Assembly: GCF_946480385.1 (NCBI RefSeq)
Contig: NZ_CAMLJP010000122.1
Span: 1 to 17,559 of the forward strand
Direction of reading: 5' to 3'
Length of the DNA: 17,559 nucleotides
Source of the DNA: an uncultured Azospirillum sp.
GTDB taxonomy: Bacteria > Pseudomonadota > Alphaproteobacteria > Azospirillales > Azospirillaceae
Shown here: positions 1-6,508 of the stretch, piece after piece
Layout: each line of letters begins with the position of its first letter
Position numbering within the stretch: position 1 is the first letter of the stretch
Notes under the pieces: generated by a model
Database searches by the model: none
Told to the model about the DNA's origin: nothing
Seen by the model: only the letters and a program-made list of their open reading frames with translations
Made by a program: the position numbers and the translations under genes

Positions 1-2
1 CG

Positions 3-530
3 GCCAACCGCCAGCCCGGCATCCCCGCCGACCGCGACCGGCTGAAGACCCTGCTTGCCGACCTCCTGCGCGAGGGGCTGTTGGAAGAGGCCCCCGGCCC
101 GCGCGGCGGTGCCGGCTATCGCGTGCTGGAGGAGCCGCCGGACTGGATCGCCGACGCCATGGCCGACCGCCGCCGCCAGCGCGAGGTGGAGGCCCGCATC
201 CGCGAGGACCGCGCCGCAGCCCTGCGCCAAGTTCTGGAAGACGGCCTGACCCACACCACCGCCGCCGGCGAGCTTGTGGAGATCGCTCAGAATGAGCGCG
301 GCCTGGAACTGCGCTTCCCCGCCATCCCCTCCTGGGAATTGCGCGAGGAGATGAAGCGCCAGGGCCATTGCCGCTGGGATGGCCGGCGGCGGCGCTGGTG
401 CCGCACCTCCCCCGTCACCAGCGTCGAACCCTGGCTGGCCGCTGCGCTCGATGCCGGCGCCACGGTGGCCCCGCTGGGCACCGCCGACCCCGATGCCGAG
501 GATTGGGGCTACGAGGACTGGCCGGACTGA
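3..530 (+). CDS. Hypothetical protein, 5' end outside the window
   Basis: An open frame runs without interruption from base 3 to the TGA at 528-530, so the gene begins upstream of the window; the first in-frame ATG inside (position 81) need not be the start. About 175 residues are visible. The first 40 or so (leucine/arginine-rich helix, then a turn rich in Gly and Pro, then YRVLEE) resemble the recognition helix and wing of a winged-helix domain, but this is only a shape impression. A charged Arg/Glu helical stretch follows, then a Trp-rich part with RWDGRRRRW, and a very acidic C-terminus ending in EDWGYEDWPD. I do not recognise the family. It converges on the Lrp-type gene, leaving 13 bases between stops. 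Reading frame reality is supported by the codon pattern and by the absence of a better frame; function is unknown. Confidence 0.6.
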   Translation, partial: ANRQPGIPADRDRLKTLLADLLREGLLEEAPGPRGGAGYRVLEEPPDWIADAMADRRRQREVEARIREDRAAALRQVLEDGLTHTTAAGELVEIAQNERGLELRFPAIPSWELREEMKRQGHCRWDGRRRRWCRTSPVTSVEPWLAAALDAGATVAPLGTADPDAEDWGYEDWPD

Positions 531-543
531 ACCGCCAGCCGCC

Positions 544-1029
544 CTACAGATCCACCTCCAGCGTCACCTTCACCGGATCGAGCACGACCATGGTCTGGAA
601 GGACTGCACCAGTTCGTTGTCGGCGAACAGGCGGCGCGACAGCACTTCATAGCTCGCCATGTCCGGGACCAGCAGGATCAGGACGAAGCTGGCCTTGCCG
701 GTGATGAAATAGCATTGCTGCACCTCCGCCGCCTCGCGGAACAGGCGCTTGGCGGCGGCGATGGTGGGCGAGCGGTCGTTGACCGTCTGGACCTCCACCA
801 CCACCGTCACGCCCTGCCCGACCGCGGCCGGATCGACCACCGCCACATTGCGGCGGATGATTCCGGCCGCCTCCATACGCGCGATGCGGCGCTGCACCGC
901 CGGGGCGGAAAGGTGGACCGCCTCGCCGATCTCCCGCTGCGAGGTCTTGTTGTCGCGCTGCAGGATGCGCAGGATCGCGCGGTCCTGGTCGTTGAGCTGG
1001 TCGGGAGGGCGAGCGATCGTTGAGCGCAT
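544..1029 (-). CDS. Lrp/AsnC-family transcriptional regulator
   Basis: 161 aa, the usual size for this family. The N-terminus has the typical opening helix LNDQDRAILRILQ (residues 12-24) followed by a helix-turn-helix (about 28-60, with LSAPAVQRRIARMEAAGII). The C-terminal half is a RAM ligand-binding domain (about 75-150) containing the characteristic GKASFVLILLVPD segment (111-123). Family members bind an amino acid and control transport or metabolism genes as multimers. The gene is divergent from an RhtA-like exporter 108 bases away, which suggests that it controls that exporter. The ATG at 1027-1029 has no clear Shine-Dalgarno sequence, but it gives the normal N-terminus length. A perfect 12-bp palindrome lies just upstream. 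The exact ligand cannot be told from the sequence. Confidence 0.93.
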   Translation of the reverse strand: MRSTIARPPDQLNDQDRAILRILQRDNKTSQREIGEAVHLSAPAVQRRIARMEAAGIIRRNVAVVDPAAVGQGVTVVVEVQTVNDRSPTIAAAKRLFREAAEVQQCYFITGKASFVLILLVPDMASYEVLSRRLFADNELVQSFQTMVVLDPVKVTLEVDL

Positions 1030-1034
1030 GGCGA

Positions 1035-1046
1035 CTTTCGCGAAAG
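1035..1046. promoter_or_regulatory. Perfect 12-bp palindrome in the lrp-like/rhtA-like intergenic region
   Basis: CTTTCGCGAAAG is a perfect palindrome six bases upstream of the start codon of the Lrp-type gene and about 90 bases upstream of the exporter start. Its place suggests an autoregulatory site, but Lrp sites are usually degenerate and wrapped in phase, so this is only a candidate. Confidence 0.3.
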
Positions 1047-1137
1047 AACAGTGCGTCGAAGACCCGAAACTTAAGCCCCCGGCACCGCTTCGTCACAGTA
1101 TCTTTTCGCCTGACTATTCCTGCCGGGAGCCGGGCGC

Positions 1138-2031
1138 GTGGCGAACGCATCCCTCGAAACCACGACCGAAACCGCAACCGCCGCACGGCCGGAGCCGGCG
1201 GCCCTGCCGCTGCTGATCCTGTTGGCGTCGCTGCTGTCGCAATATGTCGGGGCGGCCTCGGCGAAGTCGCTGTTCCCACTGGTGGGCGCGGAGGGGGTGA
1301 CCGGTCTGCGCGTCGGGCTGTCGGCGGTGATGCTGCTGGCGATCCTGCGGCCCTGGCGCCGCCTGCCGGAACGGGCGGATCTGGGCAACCTGCTGGTCTA
1401 CGGCGCCACGCTGGGGGCGATGAACCTGTCGATCTACCGGGCGATGGAGCTGATCCCCATCGGCATCGCCATCGCCATCGAGGTGACCGGGCCGTTGGCG
1501 GTGGCGCTGCTGGGCTCCCGCCGCCTGAAGGATTTCCTGTGGATTGCCTGCGCCGCCGTCGGCCTCGTCCTGCTGCTGCCGCTGCGGGAGGCATCCGCTG
1601 CGCTGAACCCCGTCGGCATCGCCTATGCGGCGGCGGCGGCCTTCTGCTGGGCGCTCTACATCGTCTTCGGCAAGCGCGCCTCGTCGCTGCCGGGCGGGCA
1701 GGCGGTGGCCTGGGGCATGCTGGTCGCCGCCAGCTTCACCGTGCCGCTCGGGATCGCCCATGCCGGCGCCGGGCTGCTGGTGCCGGCGGTGCTGCTCACT
1801 GGCCTTGCCGTGGCGGTGCTGTCCAGCATGGTGCCCTACCTGCTGGAGATGATGGCGCTGCGCCGCCTGCCCAGCCATGTCTTCGGCCTCGCCGTCAGCG
1901 CCTCCCCCGCCGTGGCGGCGCTGATCGGCTTCCTGATGCTGGGCGAACGGCTGAGCGCCGTGCAGTGGGCCGCCATCGCCTGCATCATGTGCGCCTCGGC
2001 CGGCAGCGCGCTGGCCAAGGGCCGGCGCTGA
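1138..2031 (+). CDS. rhtA: EamA-family inner-membrane exporter, RhtA-like (threonine/homoserine efflux)
   Basis: 297 aa with about ten hydrophobic segments and two EamA repeats, the drug/metabolite transporter layout. Several stretches match what I know of E. coli RhtA (295 aa): SAKSLFPLVGAEGVTGLR near residues 41-58, the segment with IPIGIAIAIEVTGPLAVALL around residue 110, and a PYLLEMMALRRLP-like stretch in the second half. RhtA exports threonine and homoserine in exchange for protons. The start is a GTG with GGGAG about 8 bases upstream. The upstream divergent Lrp-type regulator is a common partner for amino-acid exporters. The membership in the RhtA branch is fairly firm; the precise substrate is inferred. 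Confidence 0.88.
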   Translation: MANASLETTTETATAARPEPAALPLLILLASLLSQYVGAASAKSLFPLVGAEGVTGLRVGLSAVMLLAILRPWRRLPERADLGNLLVYGATLGAMNLSIYRAMELIPIGIAIAIEVTGPLAVALLGSRRLKDFLWIACAAVGLVLLLPLREASAALNPVGIAYAAAAAFCWALYIVFGKRASSLPGGQAVAWGMLVAASFTVPLGIAHAGAGLLVPAVLLTGLAVAVLSSMVPYLLEMMALRRLPSHVFGLAVSASPAVAALIGFLMLGERLSAVQWAAIACIMCASAGSALAKGRR

Positions 2032-2033
2032 CC

Positions 2034-2046
2034 GGGCGTGACGCCC
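2034..2046. terminator. Short GC hairpin between convergent genes (possible weak terminator)
   Basis: GGGCGT-G-ACGCCC lies three bases after the rhtA-like stop codon. The arms are 6 bases and the loop is too tight for all pairs to form. It is followed by CCTCT rather than a T tract, so any terminator role is weak. Confidence 0.25.
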
Positions 2047-2048
2047 CT

Positions 2049-2078
2049 CTACCGTCACTCTGGCTACCGTCACACTGG
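2049..2078. repeat. Tandem 15-bp duplication at the 3' end of the AtuA C-terminal-domain gene
   Basis: CTACCGTCACTCTGG at 2049-2063 is followed at once by CTACCGTCACACTGG at 2064-2078, 14 of 15 bases identical. The second copy contains the stop codon of the minus-strand gene (TGA, read from 2072 to 2070), so the duplication left a second copy of the stop region beyond the end of the gene. It looks like a small slippage or duplication event. Confidence 0.85.
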
Positions 2079-2384
2079 CCGGTCAGGGATGTCGAGGTCG
2101 AGCAGCGCCGACGCCAGGCACTTGCCATGGGCGTCGAGCGCCAGCGAGCGCGTCACGCCGCCGCCCAGCGCCTGCCGCATCACGAAGTTCAACGCGCCGA
2201 TGCTGGGGATTTCATACCGCACCACCTCGCCATGGACGGTCTCATGGAACAGCTCCTTCACGCGGTCGGCGGTGACATGGGCCTCGATCAGCGGATAGTC
2301 CACCTCGTCGAAGGCGATGACGGAGATGTTGGAGATGTCGCCCTTGTCGCCGGTGCGGGAATGGGCGATGTCGCGGAGTTTCAT
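2070..2384 (-). CDS. AtuA C-terminal-domain protein (stand-alone AtuA-like ferredoxin-fold domain)
   Basis: 104 aa. It starts MKLRDIAHSRTGDKGDISN, the signature that opens the C-terminal domain of long AtuA (acyclic terpene utilisation, formerly DUF1446) proteins; the RTGDKGD motif is strongly conserved there. The middle contains HVTADRVKELFHETV and a YEIPSIGALNFVMRQALGGG segment. The ATG at 2382-2384 was chosen because GGAGG lies 7 bases upstream and the family motif begins directly after it; a longer frame upstream gives an unlikely Arg/Cys/Trp-rich stretch. The start lies one base past the stop of the AtuA gene, so the two are probably translationally coupled and the proteins are likely to act together. 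In many relatives the two parts are one polypeptide of roughly 590 residues; here they are separate. The biochemical activity is not known to me. Confidence 0.85.
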   Translation of the reverse strand: MKLRDIAHSRTGDKGDISNISVIAFDEVDYPLIEAHVTADRVKELFHETVHGEVVRYEIPSIGALNFVMRQALGGGVTRSLALDAHGKCLASALLDLDIPDRPV

Positions 2385-2385
2385 C

Positions 2386-3729
2386 CTAGGCCTCCATAAA
2401 CTGGATTGCCGGCTTCGCCAGCTCGCGGGGCAGCAGGGCCGACAGCATCGCGACCACGTCCTTCGCCGATTTGGTTGCACCGCCGCCGCTGGCCGGGCCG
2501 TTGGTGTAGAGGGTTTCGACCTCGTTGCCGATGCGCTGCGCCTCCTTCAGGCTGCCGGTGCGCCCGACCACGCGGACCCGCACCTCATAGGGCTCCCGCC
2601 CGCTGGCGGTGGACAGCGCGTCGCCATGGATGGAATCGACGCCGATCAGGTCGAAGCGCAGCTCGGTCGCCTCGACGCCGGTCAGCGCCAGCCGCTCGCG
2701 CACGATCTCCAGCGCCAGCCGGCCGCGCGCGACGGCACCGGGACCGGCGTAGGAGATCTGCCCCTCGCCGATGACGCTGTCGACATAGCCGACCGAGACC
2801 TTCAGCGTCTCCGGGCGCCGACGCCCGGAGGCGCCGGACACCCGCACCCGATCCGGCCCCTCCTGCACGAAGCGCACCCGCGAGAAGTCGGCCACCACGT
2901 CGGGCGTGAAATAGGCGGCCGGGTCGTGGATCTCGTAGAGCAGCTGTTCCTTGCAGGTGGCGGTGGTCACCGCGCCGCCGGAGCCCGCCACCTTGGTGAT
3001 GACGGCGCCGCCATCCTCAGTCACCTCGGCGATGGGAAAACCGAGCCGGGCCAGCCCGGCCACGTCCTTCACGCCGGGGTCGGCGAAATAGCCGCCGGTG
3101 ATCTGGCCTGCGCATTCCAGCAGATGCCCGACCACCGTCCCCTTGCCAAGCAGGTCCCAATCCTCCATCGACCAGCCGAACTCAAAGATCTGCGGGGCGA
3201 GGAACAGGGCCGGGTCGGCGACGCGGCCGGTGATGACGATGTCGGCCCCACCCTTCAGCGCCTCGACGATGGGCGCGGCACCGAGATAGGCATTGGCCGA
3301 GACCAGCCGGTCGGCCATCGACGCAACCGGCGCGCCGGTCTCCTCGATGCGGTGGCCGCCGGACTTCAGCGTCTCCAGCACGTCGTCGCCGGACACCGCG
3401 GCGATCTTCAGCCCGCCGAGACCGAGCGAGCGGGCGATCTCCCGCGTTTTCGCCGCGGCGGCGACCGGGTTGGCCGCCCCCATGTTGGTGATGATGCGGA
3501 TGCCCTTGTCATGGCAGGGCCGCAGCACCGCCAGCATGCGCTCGGCCAGCAGCGGGTCGTAGCCCTGCGTTGGGTCCTTCAGCTTGGCGCCCTGGGCGAT
3601 GGCGATGGTGCGCTCCGCCAGGCATTCGAAGACGAGGTATTGGATATCACCCTTCTCGGCCAGTTCCACGGCCGGCTCGATGCGGTCGCCCGAATAGCCG
3701 GCGCCCGATCCGATGCGGATGGTTCTCAT
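2386..3729 (-). CDS. AtuA-family protein (DUF1446), main domain
   Basis: 447 aa, cytosolic. Recognisable family features are GSGAGYSGDR (7-16), CLAERT (36-41), ITNMGAANP (80-88), VITGRVADPALFLAP (165-179), HLLECAGQITGGYF (202-215), a glycine-rich GSGGAV turn near 249-254, KEQLLYEIHDPAAY near 260-273, and NEVETLYTNGPASGGG near the C-terminus. In Pseudomonas, AtuA belongs to the geranyl/citronellyl catabolic cluster but its reaction is unsettled. Here none of the other terpene genes (geranyl-CoA carboxylase, acyl-CoA dehydrogenases, hydratase) is adjacent; instead a CitMHS carboxylate transporter precedes it and a separate C-terminal-domain protein follows. I infer a role in catabolism of an imported organic acid. 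The ATG at 3727-3729 has AGGAG 7 bases upstream and directly precedes the conserved N-terminus. Confidence 0.88.
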   Translation of the reverse strand: MRTIRIGSGAGYSGDRIEPAVELAEKGDIQYLVFECLAERTIAIAQGAKLKDPTQGYDPLLAERMLAVLRPCHDKGIRIITNMGAANPVAAAAKTREIARSLGLGGLKIAAVSGDDVLETLKSGGHRIEETGAPVASMADRLVSANAYLGAAPIVEALKGGADIVITGRVADPALFLAPQIFEFGWSMEDWDLLGKGTVVGHLLECAGQITGGYFADPGVKDVAGLARLGFPIAEVTEDGGAVITKVAGSGGAVTTATCKEQLLYEIHDPAAYFTPDVVADFSRVRFVQEGPDRVRVSGASGRRRPETLKVSVGYVDSVIGEGQISYAGPGAVARGRLALEIVRERLALTGVEATELRFDLIGVDSIHGDALSTASGREPYEVRVRVVGRTGSLKEAQRIGNEVETLYTNGPASGGGATKSAKDVVAMLSALLPRELAKPAIQFMEA

Positions 3730-3779
3730 GATATGCTCCTGTCTGCGGCCACTTCTTCTAAAGCCAAGCTTGGGCCGCG

Positions 3780-5129
3780 TCAGAACGGGATGACCCCCAG
3801 GACGGCCGCGGCGATGGTCATGACCACCGAGGCGGCGAACAGATAGGGGATCGAGAATTTCTGGTGCTCGCCCAGCCCGATGCCGCACAGCCCGACGACG
3901 AGGAAGGTGGCGGGGGTCAGCGGGCTGACCGGGAAGCCGACGGTCATCTGGCCGAGCACCGACGCCTGGGCGATCTGGATCGGGTTGCCGCCCAGCGTCT
4001 TATAGACCTCGGCGATCACCGGCATCATGCCGAAGTAATAGGAGTCCGGATCGAACAGCAGGCTCAGCGGCATCGACAGGATGCCCAGCGCGAAGGGCAC
4101 ATGCTGCGCCATGTCGGGCGGGACGAAGGCGACGGCGGACTGGGCCATGGCGCTCAGCATCTTGGTGCCGCTCATGATGCCGGTGAAGACGCCGGCCGCC
4201 AGCAGGATGCTCGCCATCATCAGCGCCGCCTTGGCATGGGCGTCGACGCGGTCCTTCTGCATCTTGACGTCGGGGTAGTTGATCATCAGCGCCAGCACGG
4301 TGCCGATCATGAACATCACCACCGGATCGACCGCCCCCTCGATCATCACCGCCATGATCGCCAGCGTGAGGATCAGATTGACCCAGAACAGCTTGGGCCG
4401 GCGGATCTTGAGCTGCTCCGGCGTCAGCACGCGCGGCACCGGGCCGGCTGCGACGCCTCCGTCCACGCCCATGGCGCCGACCGACCGCGCCTCTCCCGCC
4501 GCCAGCGATCCGGACGACAGGCCCAGACGGCGTTCCTCGCGCTTGCCCAGCAGGAAGGCGACGGTGAAGATGAACAGCAGCCCGACGCCCTGCACCGCGA
4601 TCAGCGGGTTGAAGATGTCGGTCACCGGCACCTTCAGCGCGGCGGCCGAGCGGATCATCGGCCCGGTCCAAGGCAGGAAATTGACTCCCGCCGCCATCGA
4701 CACGCACAGCGCCAGGATGCGCTTGTCCATGCCCAGCCGGTCATAGAGCGGCAGCATCGCCGGAATGGTGATGAGGAAGCAGACCGCACCCGACCCGTCG
4801 AGATGGATCAGCAGCGCCAGCAGTGTGGTGCCGACGGTGATGCGCGCCGGCCGCGTGCCGACGAGGCGCAGGATGCGGTCGATGATCGGGTCCATCATGC
4901 CGGCATCGGTGACGACGCCGAAGAAGATGATGGCGAACACGAACATGCCGGCGGTCGGCGCGATGGAGCGGATGCCGGCGATGATGAACTTGCTGGTTTC
5001 AAGACCGAAGCCGCCCGCCAGCGCCGCGACGATCGGCACGGCGATCAGCGCGACCAGGGGAGACATCCGGTTCGTCATGATCGCCGTCAGCAGAACGACG
5101 ATGGTGGCCAAGCCAAGTAACGCGAGCAT
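3780..5129 (-). CDS. CitMHS-family (metal-)carboxylate:proton symporter
   Basis: 449 aa, the normal size for the citrate-Mg/Ca:H+ symporter family. About eleven or twelve hydrophobic segments are visible, beginning directly with LLGLATIVVLLTAIMTNRM, plus family-like stretches such as LLIHLDGSGAVCFLITIPAMLPLYDRLGM, the NFLPWTGP turn, a central hydrophilic loop of about 50 residues rich in Arg, Gly and Val, and LFDPDSYYFGMMPVIAEVY with SPLTPATFLVVGLCGI near the end. Family members import citrate or similar tricarboxylates as metal complexes. It is the first gene of the minus-strand operon with the two AtuA genes (50 bases to the next start) and is divergent from a LysR regulator. The ATG at 5127-5129 has a very good GAGGAGGT six bases upstream. 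The substrate could be citrate or another di/tricarboxylate; the AtuA partners argue for something less common. Confidence 0.9.
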   Translation of the reverse strand: MLALLGLATIVVLLTAIMTNRMSPLVALIAVPIVAALAGGFGLETSKFIIAGIRSIAPTAGMFVFAIIFFGVVTDAGMMDPIIDRILRLVGTRPARITVGTTLLALLIHLDGSGAVCFLITIPAMLPLYDRLGMDKRILALCVSMAAGVNFLPWTGPMIRSAAALKVPVTDIFNPLIAVQGVGLLFIFTVAFLLGKREERRLGLSSGSLAAGEARSVGAMGVDGGVAAGPVPRVLTPEQLKIRRPKLFWVNLILTLAIMAVMIEGAVDPVVMFMIGTVLALMINYPDVKMQKDRVDAHAKAALMMASILLAAGVFTGIMSGTKMLSAMAQSAVAFVPPDMAQHVPFALGILSMPLSLLFDPDSYYFGMMPVIAEVYKTLGGNPIQIAQASVLGQMTVGFPVSPLTPATFLVVGLCGIGLGEHQKFSIPYLFAASVVMTIAAAVLGVIPF

Positions 5130-5182
5130 GTGACCTCCTCTATGACCGTTGTTATTGTTGTTCGACTTCGTTGTCGCGATCC

Positions 5183-5199
5183 CTTCGCCGCATACGAAG
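5183..5199. promoter_or_regulatory. Candidate LysR-type binding site (5-bp arms, T-N11-A)
   Basis: CTTCG-N7-CGAAG is a perfect dyad that contains the T-N11-A pattern of LysR boxes. It lies about 55-70 bases upstream of the transporter start codon, a position from which an activator could work on that operon. Assigning it to the divergent LysR regulator is inference. Confidence 0.45.
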
Positions 5200-5352
5200 A
5201 ACCATGGCGGCCGGCCGCGGGCAGCAGCAGCCGATCTCCGAGTAACGCCGCGGAGGGGATTTCCTTAAAGCTTGCTCTTTTCACCCGCCGATCGGCGTCC
5301 TGGCATGGTCATCACCCCACCCTACTGACGGGCTGCGCCGGACCGGCTTCCT

Positions 5353-5380
5353 TGATTGACACTGTACGGACCCACAATCA
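5353..5380. promoter_or_regulatory. Second dyad upstream of the LysR gene
   Basis: TGATTG (5353-5358) and CAATCA (5375-5380) form an inverted repeat with a 16-base spacer, centred about 73 bases before the LysR ATG. It overlaps a TTGACA at 5356-5361 that could be a -35 element for LysR. An autoregulatory operator is a reasonable guess but the spacing is long for a standard LysR box. Confidence 0.35.
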
Positions 5381-5439
5381 GATTAGAGAAATGAATTTGT
5401 TGTATCACCGCAATCCGGTTCATTTATAAGAGGCGCGCC

Positions 5440-6375
5440 ATGCTCCAGGGGGTGAGACACATCAAGGCGTTCGTCGCCGTCGCCCGCCTCGGCAGCTTCA
5501 CGAAGGCGGCGGCGGAGGTCAACGTGTCGCAGCCGGCGCTGACCGTGCAGATTCGCCAGCTTGAGGAAAGCCTCGGCGTGCGGCTGTTCGACCGCAACAA
5601 GCGGCAGGTCGTGCTGACCCAGGCCGGGCGCGACCTGCTGCCGGCCCTGCAGCGGGTGCTCGCCGAACTGGATGCGGTGATGAGCGTCAGCCACGACCTG
5701 GCCGGGCTGCGGCGCGGATCGGTGTCGGTCGCCACCCTGCCGTCGGTGGCCGCCGGCCTGCTGCCGATCGCCATCCGCCGCTTCGCCGCCGATCACCCGA
5801 ACATCGACGTGAAGGTCAGCGACGTCGTCGCCGAGCGGATCATCCAGCTGGTCAAGGCGGAGGAGGTCGATTTCGGCATAGGCAGCCGGGTCGGCCCGGA
5901 CCGCGACGTCGAGGTGATCGATTTCCTCTGCGACCGGATGTGCGCCTTCTTCCCCGCCGACCACCCGCTGAACGGACGGCGTCCGCTGCTGCTGAAGGAC
6001 GTCGTCGCCTATCCGCTGATCCTGACGGCGCGCGGCACCAGCGTGCGGTCGCTGGTCGAACGCGCGCTGGAAAAGGACGGGCTGGAAATCAGCCTGTCCT
6101 GCGAAGCGAACTACATGTCGACGGCGGTCGGGATGGTGCGGGCCGGACTGGGCGTCTCGGTGCTGCCGGAATCCGCCGTCTCCGCCGCCTCCTGCGAGGG
6201 CATCGTCGTCGAACCGATCCGTGCCGCCGGCCTGATCCGCCGCATCAGCTTCATCCGCAAGGCCGGCCGGTCGCTGTCGCCGGCGGCGGAGCGGTTCGCC
6301 GCACTGCTGCGGGAGGTCGCCGGCCCGACCCTCGCCCACTTCTCCAGCATGGAGACCGCCGCCACAAAGAAGTAA
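5440..6375 (+). CDS. LysR-family transcriptional regulator of the CitMHS/AtuA operon
   Basis: 311 aa, the usual length. The N-terminal winged helix-turn-helix is clear: HIKAFVAVARLGSFTKAAAEVNVSQPALTVQIRQLEESLGVRLFDR (about residues 7-53), then the linker helix and the periplasmic-binding-like effector domain (about 90-295) with GSVSVATLPSVAAGLLP and a VGMVRAGLGVSVLPES motif typical of the family. Divergent from the transporter/AtuA operon, the standard arrangement for a LysR activator that responds to the imported acid or a derivative. The ATG at 5440 has AGAGG six bases upstream. The effector is not predictable from the sequence. Confidence 0.93.
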   Translation: MLQGVRHIKAFVAVARLGSFTKAAAEVNVSQPALTVQIRQLEESLGVRLFDRNKRQVVLTQAGRDLLPALQRVLAELDAVMSVSHDLAGLRRGSVSVATLPSVAAGLLPIAIRRFAADHPNIDVKVSDVVAERIIQLVKAEEVDFGIGSRVGPDRDVEVIDFLCDRMCAFFPADHPLNGRRPLLLKDVVAYPLILTARGTSVRSLVERALEKDGLEISLSCEANYMSTAVGMVRAGLGVSVLPESAVSAASCEGIVVEPIRAAGLIRRISFIRKAGRSLSPAAERFAALLREVAGPTLAHFSSMETAATKK

Positions 6376-6418
6376 TCCGGGCGGAAGAACTTTTTAATCC
6401 TATAGGGTTATTTTATTA

Positions 6419-6443
6419 CTGAAATCAGCCATTCCGATTTCAG
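6419..6443. repeat. 8-bp inverted repeat in the leader region of the chemoreceptor gene
   Basis: CTGAAATC - 9 bases - GATTTCAG, perfect arms, in an AT-rich patch between the LysR stop and the chemoreceptor start. Neither strand has a T tract after the stem, so it does not look like an intrinsic terminator; it could be an operator or an RNA hairpin. Confidence 0.5.
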
Positions 6444-6508
6444 CCTCTCCCCTCTTTCGTAGTATATCAGTTGTCGCCTCCCTGATGCGCGCGACACGAA
6501 GGTCCCCC

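Larger units (their letters stand above)
5130..5439. other. Intergenic control region between the CitMHS operon and the LysR gene
   Basis: 310 bases without a convincing gene. It is less GC-rich near the LysR side (about 5352-5430). It holds the Shine-Dalgarno of the transporter (minus strand), a dyad at 5183-5199, a second dyad TGATTG-N16-CAATCA at 5353-5380, a TTGACA at 5356-5361 without a good partner hexamer, a TATAAG at 5425-5430 close to the LysR start, and an AGAGG Shine-Dalgarno for LysR. Small open frames crossing it lack codon bias and a ribosome binding site. Confidence 0.6.

Noticed and set aside
2385..2480. N-terminal extension of the AtuA C-terminal-domain protein
   Set aside because: The extra 32 residues are Arg/Cys/Trp-rich out-of-frame readings of the AtuA gene; the ATG at 2384 has a good ribosome binding site and the family motif follows.
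2317..3846. Long plus-strand open frame opposite the AtuA gene
   Set aside because: Shadow of the AtuA coding frame; low-complexity Arg/Gly/Asp/His composition and no ribosome binding site.
5130..5429. Small plus-strand open frame in the CitMHS/LysR intergenic region
   Set aside because: No Shine-Dalgarno, atypical codon use, and it overlaps the divergent control region with dyads.
6419..6443. Inverted repeat as a rho-independent terminator for the LysR gene
   Set aside because: The 8-bp stem is AT-rich and lacks a following T tract on either strand; kept only as an inverted repeat.
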